A stretch of 39,721 nt of DNA from Thermoflexus sp. (GCA_020724465.1 DYGX01000022.1:18270-57990); one strand, 5' to 3'. Positions 17,290 to 25,231 are shown, counted from the stretch's first letter. The notes: a model not told the origin generated them from the letters alone. Numbers and translations are program-made.

Positions 17290-17610
17290 TTGACTCGCGT
17301 GTCTTTCAGCCAACATGCCGAAAAGCGCTGCGCCCAACGCAACATTTCGCGGAATGATGTGCTCTACGTGTTGCAGCACGGCCGCCGCCACTGGAACGCC
17401 GGCACCCTGATGTACTTCCTGGGCCGGCGCGACATCCCGGCGCACGACCGCGCTGATCAGCGCGTACAGCAGCTCGTGGGCCTCTGCGTGCATACTCGCC
17501 TGGTTGAAACCGACGCCTTGTTGATCGTCACGCTGTATCACAACGAGAAGACCGGTCTGAAGGATCACCGGCGCAAACAGAAGTTCGATCGTAAAAACTA
17601 CGCGGCGTAA
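17290..17610 (+). CDS. DUF4258 domain-containing protein
   Basis: A 106-residue basic protein. FSQHAEKRCAQRNISRNDVLYVLQHG is the DUF4258 N-terminal pattern (HAxxRxxQRxIsxxDV). The second half, CVHTRLVETDALLIVTLYHNE, forms the remaining strands. DUF4258 is a small alpha/beta fold distantly similar to RelE/ParE-like toxins and is often found as a lone ORF, so a toxin-type RNase or a stress role has been suggested; none is proved. No antitoxin-like partner gene is adjacent. TTG at 17290 is used with GAGAAAGGGA about 9 nt upstream; a GTG at 17299 is an alternative. Confidence 0.72.
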   Translation: MTRVSFSQHAEKRCAQRNISRNDVLYVLQHGRRHWNAGTLMYFLGRRDIPAHDRADQRVQQLVGLCVHTRLVETDALLIVTLYHNEKTGLKDHRRKQKFDRKNYAA

Positions 17611-17750
17611 ATCTCTGAGGAAGGTCTTTTAGGGGCGCGCTCGCCGCGCCCGCGCACTCACTCGTTGGACATCAGCCGGCTGCCGGGGCGAGATGGGCCT
17701 GTTTGCGCCCGGCGCTTGTTCCCGCTGCAACCATCACCAGGCGCGCAAAC

Positions 17751-17785
17751 AAAAAACCCCCGGACCGGCGGTCGGGGGTTTTTCG
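17751..17785 (-). terminator. Terminator of the initiator tRNA gene, also fits the plus strand
   Basis: A GC-rich stem (ACCCCCGACC paired with GGTCCGGGGGT with one bulge, read on the minus strand) between A- and T-runs. It ends the tRNA transcript and, symmetrically, could stop plus-strand reading from the DUF4258 gene. Confidence 0.75.
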
Positions 17786-17791
17786 TTCAGG

Positions 17792-17863
17792 TAGCGGGGG
17801 CAGGATTCGAACCTGCGACCTCCGGGTTATGAGCCCGACGAGCTGCCACTGCTCTACCCCGCA
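17792..17863 (-). tRNA. Initiator tRNA-Met (CAT)
   Basis: Cloverleaf is complete: acceptor stem TGCGGGG/CCCCGCT, D arm, anticodon stem TCGGG-CTCATAA-CCCG with anticodon CAT, and T arm GCAGG-TTCGAAT-CCTGC. Three G:C pairs stack next to the anticodon loop and positions 1 and 72 are mismatched (U with U); both are initiator hallmarks that elongator tRNA-Met lacks. CCA is not encoded. A strong promoter and a terminator flank it as a single-gene unit. Confidence 0.93.
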
Positions 17864-17901
17864 ACATGGATGGTGCCGCACCGGTTTCCCAGTGCGCGGC
17901 T

Positions 17902-17930
17902 ATCATACACCGGTCAGCCGTCAGCGTCAA
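17902..17930 (-). promoter_or_regulatory. Promoter of the initiator tRNA gene
   Basis: On the minus strand TTGACG (17925-17930) and TATGAT (17902-17907), 17 nt apart, about 40 nt before the mature tRNA 5' end. The remainder of the 463-nt stretch 17611-18073 holds only the tRNA, its terminator and this promoter. Confidence 0.8.
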
Positions 17931-18073
17931 GGTCGAATTGCGCGGCTCCGTCCGTTTCTATGCGATTCTAATGCCGCGAGCGCGCCGCACGGCGGGCAAT
18001 ATTCGCCGCGCCTGCCAGGAATTCGTATACTCGAAGCAACGTCGGACGATCGGATCTCGGGGCACCCGCACGC

Positions 18074-18607
18074 ATGGACCCACACGCCTCACTCTCGCGC
18101 GAAGAGCTGCTCAAGCTGCTGGATGTGTACGCCAAAAACTGGCTGGCTCACGACGGGAGCTGGTTCCTGGCCGTGGAAGAGGCTTTCGGCACGGATGTTG
18201 CTGTGGAGATGGACCGGCGCGCCTGGGAACGGTTCGCCGCTGCCGAAGCGCAGCGGATCATGCGCGCGTTTGAGATCCCGCCGGGCGGCGGCCTGCGCGC
18301 GCTGGAGCAGGCGTTGCGGCTCCGGCTATACGCGCGCGTCAACCCGCAAACTATCGAATGGGTGGACGGACACACCCTGCGCTTTCGCATGGACGACTGC
18401 CGCGTGCAGCGCACCCGCCAGCGCAAAGGGCTGCCGCCGTTCGCCTGCAAGCCGGTAGGCATGGCGGAGTTTTCGACCTTCGCGCGCACCATCGACCCGC
18501 GCATCCGCACGCGCTGCCTGATCTGCCCGCCCGATCCGATCGGCGATGGCAAGTACTGTGGCTGGGAGTTCACCCTGGCCGATTCCGATGGAGCGGACGA
18601 GTCATGA
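18074..18607 (+). CDS. DUF6125 family protein
   Basis: A 177-residue soluble protein. The segments LLDVYAKNWLAHDGSWF, AVEMDRRAWERFAAAEA and a Cys-rich C-terminal half (FACKPVGMAEF, RTRCLICPPD, CGWEF) are the pattern of DUF6125, a family related to L-2-amino-thiazoline-4-carboxylate hydrolase-like proteins. The cysteines suggest metal or thiol chemistry, but no reaction is known for this family. The stop overlaps the start of pncC by 4 nt (ATGA), so the two are translated together. Confidence 0.75.
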   Translation: MDPHASLSREELLKLLDVYAKNWLAHDGSWFLAVEEAFGTDVAVEMDRRAWERFAAAEAQRIMRAFEIPPGGGLRALEQALRLRLYARVNPQTIEWVDGHTLRFRMDDCRVQRTRQRKGLPPFACKPVGMAEFSTFARTIDPRIRTRCLICPPDPIGDGKYCGWEFTLADSDGADES

Positions 18608-19110
18608 GCGCACGCGAGCCGGCGACAGATGATGATCGGCTGGAAGCACGGGTCGGGCAGCGGCTGCGCAGCGCCGGGCTGACCATCGCCACCGCCGAAA
18701 GCAGCACCGGCGGCTTGATCGCCAAGCGCCTGACGGACATTCCGGGTAGCAGCGCCTACCTGATCGGCGGGGTAGTCGTCTACGCCAACCGCGCCAAGCG
18801 CCGCCTGCTCAGCCTGGACGAGCAGTTGCTCGCCGAGCAAGGCGCCGTCAGCGAGACGGTCGCGCGGGAGATGGCGATCGGCGCGCGCACCCTGTTCGGC
18901 GTGGACCTGGCGATCAGCGTGACCGGCATCGCCGGGCCGGACGGCGCCACTGCGACCAAGCCGGTCGGGCTAACGTTTGTGGCGCTCAGCACGCCGCGCG
19001 GGGTGTGGGTGCGCCGCTTCGTCTTTGAGGGCGACCGGCTGCAAAACCGCGAGCAGTCCGCCGACGCGGCCTTTCAGATGGTGCTCGATTACCTCGATGG
19101 GGCGCTGTAA
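18604..19110 (+). CDS. pncC: Nicotinamide-nucleotide amidohydrolase, CinA C-terminal domain type
   Basis: A 168-residue enzyme that hydrolyses NMN to nicotinic acid mononucleotide, recycling NAD breakdown products. It matches the stand-alone CinA C-terminal domain: IATAESSTGGLIAKRLTDIPGSS with the catalytic serine region, GGVVVYANRAKRRLL, AEQGAVSETVAREMA, and the SVTGIAGPDGATATKPVGL core. The N-terminal CinA pyrophosphatase domain is absent, as in many PncC proteins. The start overlaps the DUF6125 stop, so both are in one transcript. Confidence 0.93.
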   Translation: MSAREPATDDDRLEARVGQRLRSAGLTIATAESSTGGLIAKRLTDIPGSSAYLIGGVVVYANRAKRRLLSLDEQLLAEQGAVSETVAREMAIGARTLFGVDLAISVTGIAGPDGATATKPVGLTFVALSTPRGVWVRRFVFEGDRLQNREQSADAAFQMVLDYLDGAL

Positions 19111-19249
19111 GCAGCGCGAGGCGACTCACCGCCAGATACTGGCGCGCCTCGCGCCAGCATCGCGGCCACGCGCCGGTTTCTTGCGCCCTCATTGAAGCGC
19201 TTTCCCCACGCAACCCGCCCACTCGTGCGGACGCGCTCGCCTGGTTTGG

Positions 19250-19322
19250 GCCGATTTTCAATTTCACTTATTTATTATGTTTTTTAGATATTTACAATTA
19301 ATATATTTATTGATTTAATGGA
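19250..19322. other. AT-rich island upstream of a secreted-protein gene
   Basis: About 73 nt nearly free of G and C (runs of TTATTTATTATG, TTTTTTAG, ATATTTATTGATTTAATG) inside a GC-rich chromosome. It lies 75 nt before the start of the small secreted-protein gene and contains several -10-like words, so it may be its promoter region or a protein-bound curved DNA. The rest of 19111-19397 shows nothing else. Confidence 0.6.
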
Positions 19323-19397
19323 CGTTTGGCCCTGGCTGCACGCATCCACACCAGCCATCGCCCCCGACCACTCATCTGACAAGGAGCCACACACCCC

Positions 19398-19856
19398 ATG
19401 AAACGCACGCTATTGCTGACGCTCGTGCTTGCGCTGCTGTTGTCGTTCGGCGCGACCCTCACCGCCCAGGCCCAGACCGATCAGGGCCGCTTCTGGTATG
19501 AAGATACCATCTGGTCAGATTGCGCCGGCGAGCTGATCGACCTTTCCGGCTATCTGCATGTGACCTTCCGCCTGACATTCGACACTGCGGGGGGCGTGCA
19601 CGTCAAATTCCAGGCCAATCCGCAGGGCATCACCGGCGTCGGACAGACGACCGGAAATGTGTACCAGGGGACGGGCGTCTCGCAGGATCTTTTCAACGCC
19701 ACGGTCGGTGAGCAGTACACCGTCATCAACAACTTCCGCATCGTTGGCCGCGAGCCGGGCACCAGCACAATGGTGCACAGCGTCTGGCATTACACCATCA
19801 ACGCCAACGGCACACTGACCGCCTGGGTGGATCACTCCAGTTCGGAGTGCCGGTAA
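19398..19856 (+). CDS. Small secreted protein, unknown function
   Basis: A 152-residue protein with a clear signal peptide (positive MKRT, hydrophobic stretch to about 22, cleavage near AQAQ). The mature part is a beta-rich, Gly-rich domain: GYLHVTFRLTFDTAGGVHVKFQANPQGITG, then repeated strand-like segments. Only two cysteines occur (SDCAGE and SSECR at the end), which probably form a disulfide. The pattern resembles small secreted beta-barrel proteins of Chloroflexi and Actinobacteria whose function is unknown. An AT-rich island precedes it and a hairpin terminator follows. Confidence 0.72.
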   Translation: MKRTLLLTLVLALLLSFGATLTAQAQTDQGRFWYEDTIWSDCAGELIDLSGYLHVTFRLTFDTAGGVHVKFQANPQGITGVGQTTGNVYQGTGVSQDLFNATVGEQYTVINNFRIVGREPGTSTMVHSVWHYTINANGTLTAWVDHSSSECR

Positions 19857-19885
19857 GCGGCACTCCACGCCGAACCACACACCGG

Positions 19886-19912
19886 AAGGGCTGCGCACGC
19901 GGCCCTTTCGTG
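19886..19912 (+). terminator. Weak terminator after the secreted-protein gene
   Basis: AAGGGC (19886-19891) pairs with GCCCTT (19902-19907) followed by TCGTGTT. The stem is short and the U-tract broken. An extended -10 TGTTATAGT (19911-19919) immediately follows and may serve the next gene. Confidence 0.45.
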
Positions 19913-19955
19913 TTATAGTGCGCCCGGTGTACCCGCTGAGCGCTGGACTGATGTG

Positions 19956-20192
19956 ATGGACGCAGAACTCATCGCTGTGGAAGCGACCTGGACGCCGGAC
20001 GGCTGGCCGGTCCCTGCGCGCCTGACGTGGGCGGGCGAGACGCTGCCGGTGGTGGACACGGGCCGCCGCTGGAAAGCCGACGACGGCCTGCACCTGCTGG
20101 CGCGGGTGGCCGATGGGCGTGTTTTTGAGCTGCACACCAACGGCGCGCGCTGGTGGGCGCGGGTCGTCTCTGCCCCGCCGGGACGTGCCTGA
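19956..20192 (+). CDS. Small DUF6504-like protein
   Basis: A 78-residue soluble protein rich in Trp: EATWTPDGWPVPARLTWAGE, VVDTGRRWKADDGLHLLARVADGRVFELHTNGARWWARVV. The alternation of hydrophobic and Trp residues gives a small beta-barrel pattern resembling DUF6504-like proteins. Function unknown. The ATG at 19956 is one codon after an in-frame GTG. An extended -10 element lies about 37 nt upstream. Confidence 0.6.
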   Translation: MDAELIAVEATWTPDGWPVPARLTWAGETLPVVDTGRRWKADDGLHLLARVADGRVFELHTNGARWWARVVSAPPGRA

Positions 20193-20303
20193 CCGGGCTT
20201 GTTGGGCATTTCCGGACCAGGCGCGGTACACTTAGCGCCTGCCGGGGCGCGAGCCGCGCCAGGGGGGCTGACACACATCACCGGATCATCGAGAGAAGCA
20301 CCC

Positions 20304-21293
20304 ATGAAGAAATGGATCGTCGCCACGCTCGCGTTGCTCAGCTTGCTGGCCCTCACCCTGCCCGGCGCTCAGGCGCCGACCTTCGCCCGCCAGAACCCGA
20401 CCCCGCTCGCCGCCGACCCTTACGGCGATCTGACCATCGACTTCCTGGCCACCCGCAGCTACGGCGGCGGGACGATCACGCTGCACGAGGTCATGGAAAG
20501 CAACACCGCTTTCAACCGCTTCCTGATCTCGTATCCCAGCGACAGCCTGACGATCTACGGGTTCATGAACGTGCCGCAAGGCACCGGGCCGTTCCCGGTG
20601 ATCATCGCGCTGCACGGCTACATCGATCCCGCGATTTACTACACGCTGGACTACACCACGCGCTACGCCGACGCGCTGGCGCGGGCCGGGTATCTGGTGC
20701 TGCATCCCAACCTGCGCGGCTACAAGCCCTCGGATGACGGCCCCAATCTCTTCCGCGTCGGTATGGCGACCGACGTGCTCAACCTGATCGCCATCGTGCG
20801 CGACCAGGGCGGGCAGCCCGGCCCGCTGGCGCTGGCCGACCCGGAGCGGATCGGGCTGTGGGGGCACAGCATGGGCGGCGGCATCTCACTGCGCGTGCTG
20901 ACGGTCAGCCCGCACGTCGACGCGGCGGTGCTGTACGGCTCGATGAGCGGCGACGAGCGGCGCAACTACGAGGCGATCCAGGCGTGGTCTGGCCGGCAGC
21001 GCGGCGCGTTCGAGCTGGCCATTCCGGACGAGGCGCTGCAGCGGATCGCGCCGATCTACTTCCTCAACCGCATCCAGGCGGCGGTCAGCATCCACCATGG
21101 CGCGGCGGATGAGCTGGTGCCCCCGTGGTGGTCGGATGACCTCTGCGAAAGGCTACGGGCGCTCGAAAAGACTGTGCAGTGCCTGTCCTATCCCGGCCAG
21201 CCGCATACCTTCGTTGGCGAGGGCGATTTGCAGTTCATCGCGGACACAATCGCGTTCTTCGACATGCACCTGAGGACCGCACACCTGCCATAG
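20304..21293 (+). CDS. Secreted alpha/beta hydrolase, prolyl-oligopeptidase/dienelactone-hydrolase type
   Basis: A 329-residue serine hydrolase with a signal peptide (about 1-24, ALTLPGAQAP). Catalytic triad: Ser in GHSMGG (about 195-200), Asp in HHGAADELVP (about 270), His in QPHTF (about 298). The presence of FMNVPQGTGPFPVIIALHGY places it with the BAAT/S9-like dipeptidase or acyl hydrolase group. An exported esterase or peptidase acting on environmental substrates is the likely role. The ATG at 20304 has GAGAGAAG at good spacing. Confidence 0.85.
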   Translation: MKKWIVATLALLSLLALTLPGAQAPTFARQNPTPLAADPYGDLTIDFLATRSYGGGTITLHEVMESNTAFNRFLISYPSDSLTIYGFMNVPQGTGPFPVIIALHGYIDPAIYYTLDYTTRYADALARAGYLVLHPNLRGYKPSDDGPNLFRVGMATDVLNLIAIVRDQGGQPGPLALADPERIGLWGHSMGGGISLRVLTVSPHVDAAVLYGSMSGDERRNYEAIQAWSGRQRGAFELAIPDEALQRIAPIYFLNRIQAAVSIHHGAADELVPPWWSDDLCERLRALEKTVQCLSYPGQPHTFVGEGDLQFIADTIAFFDMHLRTAHLP

Positions 21294-21310
21294 CGCGATC
21301 TGCGTGCCGC

Positions 21311-21712
21311 TCAGGGTTGCTTGGCGGCGGCGCGCGCCTCGAAGCGTTCTGCGTCCACGATGAAGCGCTCGTGCGTGCCCGCGCCGACCTGCTCGACCGC
21401 GTCCCACGCTTCGACCGCGAACACCAGCCGCCGCCCGTCCACCTCTTGCAGCGTCGCCCGCGCGGTGACCGCCATGCCGACCGGCGTCGCAGCAGTGTGG
21501 CGCACGTCCAGCCGCGTGCCGACGCTCGTCTGGCCCGGCGGCAGCGCCCCGCCGAGCGCGGCCACCGCCGCCGCCTCCAGCAGCGCAACCAGCCCCGCCG
21601 TCGAGTAGACGCGCACCGTCCCGGTGCCCAGCGCGATCGCGCTCAGATCGTCGGTCACGGTGACGCTCGCCTCGCCGGTCAAGCCCGGTTGCAGCGCAGT
21701 CTCTCGGCCCAT
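21311..21712 (-). CDS. FlK-type thioesterase family protein
   Basis: A 133-residue hot-dog-fold protein. The conserved run STAGLVALLEAAAVAAL, then QTSVGTRLDVRHTAATPVGMAVTARATLQEVDGRRLVFAVEAWD and GTHERFIVD is the fluoroacetyl-CoA thioesterase (FlK)-like pattern, with Thr, Glu and His of the active site at STAG, LLEAA and VRHTA. Its substrate here is a small acyl-CoA of unknown kind. The GGAGAG site 7 nt before the ATG is good. It follows the glycosyltransferase by 17 nt as the last gene of the metG transcription unit. Confidence 0.88.
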   Translation of the reverse strand: MGRETALQPGLTGEASVTVTDDLSAIALGTGTVRVYSTAGLVALLEAAAVAALGGALPPGQTSVGTRLDVRHTAATPVGMAVTARATLQEVDGRRLVFAVEAWDAVEQVGAGTHERFIVDAERFEARAAAKQP

Positions 21713-21729
21713 CGAACGCTCTCCTTTGA

Positions 21730-23067
21730 CTACCAGGCGGGCAGGTTCGGCACGATGATGCGCTCCAGAGCGTAGAGCGCGTACGCCGCCAGCATGAACA
21801 GCAACAGGACCGGCGTCAGATCGCGCGCCCGGCCCGGCAGCGACGCCGCCCAGCCCGCCAGCCCGATCGCGACCAGCAGCGCCAGCGGGATCAGCGCCGG
21901 GTACAGGTAGCGGCCCTGGAACTGCACGAACTCGACGTTGTAGAGCACATACGCGGCAGCCACCAGCGCCAGCGTCACGCCGAGCAGCGCCAGTCCGTCG
22001 CGCTGCGGACCGCTCAGCGCCGCCGGCCAGCGCTCGCGCCGGATGTACAGCCCCGCGCCCGCGATCACGCCGAGCGAAAAAAGCGCGAAGGCCGCGTACG
22101 CCCAACGCGGCATGATCAGCGCCATCCACCCGAACTGGCCCCAGAAGCTGCGGAAGGTGGTCGTGACGAACGCTTCCAGGTAACGCCCAAAGCTGCCGCC
22201 GTACATCGTGTCGATATACTCGGCAGTGCGCGGCTGGCCGACCGTCACCGCGTCGTGGCGCGCCAGCCCGGTGAAGTCGGTCCCGCCGTAGACGCTCACA
22301 TTCCGTGCCCACCACACGCCGCCCAGGATCAGCGCGGGGACCAGCACCGCCGCCAGATGCCGCGCCGCCGTCCGCCACGGCCAGCGCTCGCGCCGCCCGC
22401 GCAGAACGACCGCCAGAACGGCGATCCCCGCCAGGAAGTAGATCGTTGTCTTGGTGATCAGCGCCAGCCCAACCAGCCCGCCGAGCAGCGCCGGTGACGC
22501 GCCCCGCGCCTGGCCGCGCAGATAGCGCATCGCGACCAGCAGCGTCAGCCCGACGATGAGTTCCGCCAGCGGGTCGTTGCTCACGCTGGCGAGGACGGCG
22601 AGGTGCTGTGGCAGAAAGGCCACGAACGCCGCGCCGGTCAGCGCCAGGGCGGGGCGCTCCGGGAACAGCGCGCGCAGCACCGCCCACGCCGCCAGCACCA
22701 CGCCCGCGCCGAGCGCAACCGACACCAGCCGCAGCGCGGTGAGATCGCCGTCGGTCGCCGCGTAGATGGGCGTTTGCAGCAGATAATAGAGCGGCGGCTG
22801 GTGGTCCTCGTATTGGACCGTTTCCAGCCGCCCCAACAGCGCCGGGTCGAAGCCGCGCGCCGTCAGCTCGTCTTGATATGTCTGCTGCCAGTCGCCCGGC
22901 TCCAGCACGGGCAGGCGGCCCTCGCCGGCGATCTGGCGGATGTAGTTATAGTGGGCCGGCTCGTCCGGCGCCTGCCAGGCCGGCGTGCGGATGGCGTAGA
23001 GGCTCGCCAGCGCCAGATAGGCCAGCAGCACCGCGCCCAACAGACTTCGCTCGACACCGCGCGTCAT
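21730..23067 (-). CDS. Multi-pass membrane glycosyltransferase (family 39/DUF2142-like)
   Basis: A 445-residue protein with about ten membrane helices. The first outside loop carries WQAPDEPAHYNYIRQIA; the Asp-Glu pair is the catalytic motif of lipid-linked-sugar glycosyltransferases of the GT-C group. GRYLYPALIPLALL near the end is typical too. Such enzymes transfer sugars from polyprenyl-phosphate donors to proteins or glycans outside the membrane. It begins 15 nt after metG. Donor and acceptor are unknown. Confidence 0.86.
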   Translation of the reverse strand: MTRGVERSLLGAVLLAYLALASLYAIRTPAWQAPDEPAHYNYIRQIAGEGRLPVLEPGDWQQTYQDELTARGFDPALLGRLETVQYEDHQPPLYYLLQTPIYAATDGDLTALRLVSVALGAGVVLAAWAVLRALFPERPALALTGAAFVAFLPQHLAVLASVSNDPLAELIVGLTLLVAMRYLRGQARGASPALLGGLVGLALITKTTIYFLAGIAVLAVVLRGRRERWPWRTAARHLAAVLVPALILGGVWWARNVSVYGGTDFTGLARHDAVTVGQPRTAEYIDTMYGGSFGRYLEAFVTTTFRSFWGQFGWMALIMPRWAYAAFALFSLGVIAGAGLYIRRERWPAALSGPQRDGLALLGVTLALVAAAYVLYNVEFVQFQGRYLYPALIPLALLVAIGLAGWAASLPGRARDLTPVLLLFMLAAYALYALERIIVPNLPAW

Positions 23068-23082
23068 GGTGAGCGCCCGCGC

Positions 23083-24882
23083 CTATCCGCGCCCCGGCAG
23101 GGTCTCCGCCTCGCGTGGCTGGCCGAGCCGCGCCCGCTCCGCCTCGATCAGCTCCGGCTCCAGCTTGCGGAACAGCGCCGCGCCGTCGCGCAGCGCCTGG
23201 CCGGGCGGCAACGCGCTCGGCTCCCAGCGCCCGATCGCGCCGCTGGCGTCGTAGGTCAGCGCCGGGTGCGAGCGTGTCGTCTCTTCGAAGACTTCGATTC
23301 GCTGCTCGCCGAACAGCCGCCCCTCGTAGCCCAGATATTCGTGGACGCGCTGCGACGAGAAGGGTAGGAACGGCGCGAACAGCGTCTTGAGGTTATCGAT
23401 GCAGCGCAGCGCAGTGTAGATCGTCGTCGCGGCGGCCTGCCGGTCGTCCTTGATCACCTTGAACCACGGCGCGCGGTCCAGATAGCCGTTGACTTCGCGC
23501 GTCAGGGCCATCGTCTCGGCCAGCGCGTCGCGCAGCTTGACCGCTTCAATCAGCGCTCCCACGCGCTCGAAGCCGCCTTCCACCTGCGCGATGATCTGCC
23601 GGTCGATGTCGCGCAGCGTGCCCGGCTCCGGCACGCGCCCGTCGAAGTGCCGCGCGGCGAATTTGAGCACGCGGTTGACCAGATTGCCCCAGGCCGCCAG
23701 CAGCTCGGTGTTGTTGCGGGTGACGAACCCTTCCCAGCTCCAGTCGGAGTCGCGGGTTTCGGGCATGGTTACCGCGATGTAGTAGCGGATGGCGTCCGGA
23801 TCGTAGCGTTCCAGGATATCGGGCACCCAAACCGCCCAGTTGCGGCTCTTGGAAAACTGCTCGCCTTCGATGTTCATGAACTCGTTGGCGGGCACGTCAT
23901 AGGGCAGCGAGATCGGCCCGTCGCCTTCGTCGGCATACAGCCCGTCGATCCCCATCAGCTCCGCCGGCCAGATGATGGTGTGGAACTCGATATTGTCCTT
24001 GCCGATGAAGTTGTAGATGCGGGCGTCGCGGTTATACCACCACCGCTTCCAGGCATCCGGCTGGCCGGTGTTGTGCGCCCACTCGATGCTGGCGGTCAGA
24101 TAGCCCATCACCGCCTCGAACCACACGTACAGACGCTTATTTTCCCAGCCTTCCAGCGGGACGGGAATCCCCCAGGTGATGTCCCGCGTGATCGGGCGGG
24201 GCAGCAGGTCGCGCGCTTTGTTCTTCGAGACGTTCAGCACCGAGGGGCGCCAGTGTTCCTTGCCGGTCGACAGGTAGTCGAGCAGCCGCTCGCTGAAGGC
24301 CGGCAGGTCGAAGAAGTAGTGCTCCGTCTCGCGGATCACGGGCGTGCTGCCGTCGATCTTGCTGCGCGGGTTGATCAGCTCCGTCGCGTCCAGCAGCGCG
24401 CCGCAGTTGTCGCACTGATCGCCGCGCGCCTGCGTATAACCGCAGCGGGGGCAGGTGCCCTCCACATAGCGATCGGGCAGAAAGCGCTGCTCGGTTTCGC
24501 TGTAGAGCAGGCGCTGAGTCGCGCGGAAGAGCTTCCCGTCGTTCAGCAACTTGAGGAAAATGTCCTGCGCCACCCGGTGATGGTTCTCGGTGTCGGTGTG
24601 GGTGAACAGGTCGTAGCTGATCCCGATCTGCTTCTGGGTCTCCAGAAAGCGGCGATGATAATGCTCGAAGACGACGTTCGGCGGGACGCCAAGCCGGTCG
24701 GCCTCGACCGTGATCGGCGTGCCGTGCGCGTCGGAGCCGCTCACCATCAGCACGTGGTTGCCCTTGAGGCGGTGATAGCGGGCGAAGATGTCCGCCGGCA
24801 AATAGGCCCCGGCCAGATGCCCGGCGTGCAGATCGCCGTTGGCATAGGGCCAGGCAATGGAAACGTGAATGAAGTCGGCCAT
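23083..24882 (-). CDS. metG: Methionine--tRNA ligase
   Basis: The class I synthetase that charges tRNA-Met, including the initiator tRNA encoded at 17.8 kb. Motifs: the HIGH-type DLHAGHLAG (about 16-24), the zinc domain with two CxxC pairs (CPRCG and CDNCG, about 144-163), the methionine-binding region and the KMSKS-type EQFSKSRNW. The 599-residue length and double zinc pair fit the group of larger bacterial MetRS; there is no C-terminal EMAP/OB extension. It is the first gene of a minus-strand transcription unit with the glycosyltransferase and thioesterase. Its 5' region carries an attenuator-like leader, listed separately. Confidence 0.97.
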   Translation of the reverse strand: MADFIHVSIAWPYANGDLHAGHLAGAYLPADIFARYHRLKGNHVLMVSGSDAHGTPITVEADRLGVPPNVVFEHYHRRFLETQKQIGISYDLFTHTDTENHHRVAQDIFLKLLNDGKLFRATQRLLYSETEQRFLPDRYVEGTCPRCGYTQARGDQCDNCGALLDATELINPRSKIDGSTPVIRETEHYFFDLPAFSERLLDYLSTGKEHWRPSVLNVSKNKARDLLPRPITRDITWGIPVPLEGWENKRLYVWFEAVMGYLTASIEWAHNTGQPDAWKRWWYNRDARIYNFIGKDNIEFHTIIWPAELMGIDGLYADEGDGPISLPYDVPANEFMNIEGEQFSKSRNWAVWVPDILERYDPDAIRYYIAVTMPETRDSDWSWEGFVTRNNTELLAAWGNLVNRVLKFAARHFDGRVPEPGTLRDIDRQIIAQVEGGFERVGALIEAVKLRDALAETMALTREVNGYLDRAPWFKVIKDDRQAAATTIYTALRCIDNLKTLFAPFLPFSSQRVHEYLGYEGRLFGEQRIEVFEETTRSHPALTYDASGAIGRWEPSALPPGQALRDGAALFRKLEPELIEAERARLGQPREAETLPGRG

Positions 24883-24955
24883 AGTCTCCCCTTCGAGGCT
24901 CGCGGTCCGCAGACCAGGGCGAATTGTAACAACGCGCCGCCCGGCTCACCACAAC

Positions 24956-24985
24956 AAAAAACCGCCGAAGGTGCTCGACGGTTTT
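24956..24985 (-). terminator. Intrinsic terminator inside the metG leader
   Basis: On the minus strand AAAACCGTCGA pairs with TCGGCGGTTTT over 11 bp (one G-U), loop GCACCT, then TTTTTT. It sits 74 nt before the metG ATG, between a strong promoter and the coding sequence, which makes it a candidate attenuator. Confidence 0.85.
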
Positions 24986-25020
24986 GCTTGCCGGGGTCAG
25001 GGCGGTCGGATGACGATGCG

Positions 25021-25119
25021 TCAGGCACACGCAATTCGCCATCGCCGGGAACTACCCGACCACGGCAAGCTGCGCATGTGCATCGAGGCGCGTACTACCG
25101 TCCATGCTGGCTCGTTCAT
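25021..25119 (-). CDS. Possible leaderless leader peptide upstream of metG
   Basis: A 32-codon ORF (MNEPAWTVVRASMHMRSL...) whose ATG coincides with the expected transcription start 7-8 nt after the -10, so it would be translated from a leaderless mRNA. Codons 13 and 15 are Met (ATG CAC ATG). It ends 36 nt before the intrinsic terminator that precedes metG. This is the arrangement of an amino-acid attenuator sensing methionyl-tRNA. The alternative is a non-coding structured RNA: GCACATGCG pairs with TGCGTGTGC within the same region. Family unknown. Confidence 0.4.
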   Translation of the reverse strand: MNEPAWTVVRASMHMRSLPWSGSSRRWRIACA

Positions 25120-25126
25120 ACGCAAT

Positions 25127-25156
25127 ACTATACGCGAAAAACCCGCGCGCTGTCAA
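25127..25156 (-). promoter_or_regulatory. Promoter of the metG leader
   Basis: On the minus strand TTGACA (25151-25156) and TATAGT (25127-25132) with 18-nt spacing, the best consensus match in this region. The start is expected near 25120. Apart from this promoter, the leader ORF and terminator, and the plus-strand signals near 25.23 kb, 24883-25317 holds nothing further. Confidence 0.8.
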
Positions 25157-25231
25157 TGCTCGCCCACATCACCATGCAGTGAAATGTAAGTCTGTTAGAC
25201 ACGAATTGATCGTTGCATCTCAAAATTCGGG

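Noticed and set aside
17290-17610. DUF4258 gene as half of a toxin-antitoxin pair
   Set aside because: No small antitoxin-like ORF lies immediately upstream or downstream; the neighbours are a terminator and a tRNA.
24990-25120. T-box riboswitch for metG
   Set aside because: GGTAGTACGCG recalls the T-box core, but it is at the 5' end of the leader rather than in an antiterminator next to the terminator. The AGGGTGG-ACC core and specifier architecture are missing.
24990-25120. SAM riboswitch or SRP RNA in the metG leader
   Set aside because: The conserved SAM-I core and the SRP GGAA tetraloop with its AGCAG bulge are absent.
23647-25182. A 511-codon plus-strand open frame across metG
   Set aside because: It is the antisense shadow of metG and runs through a terminator and promoter.
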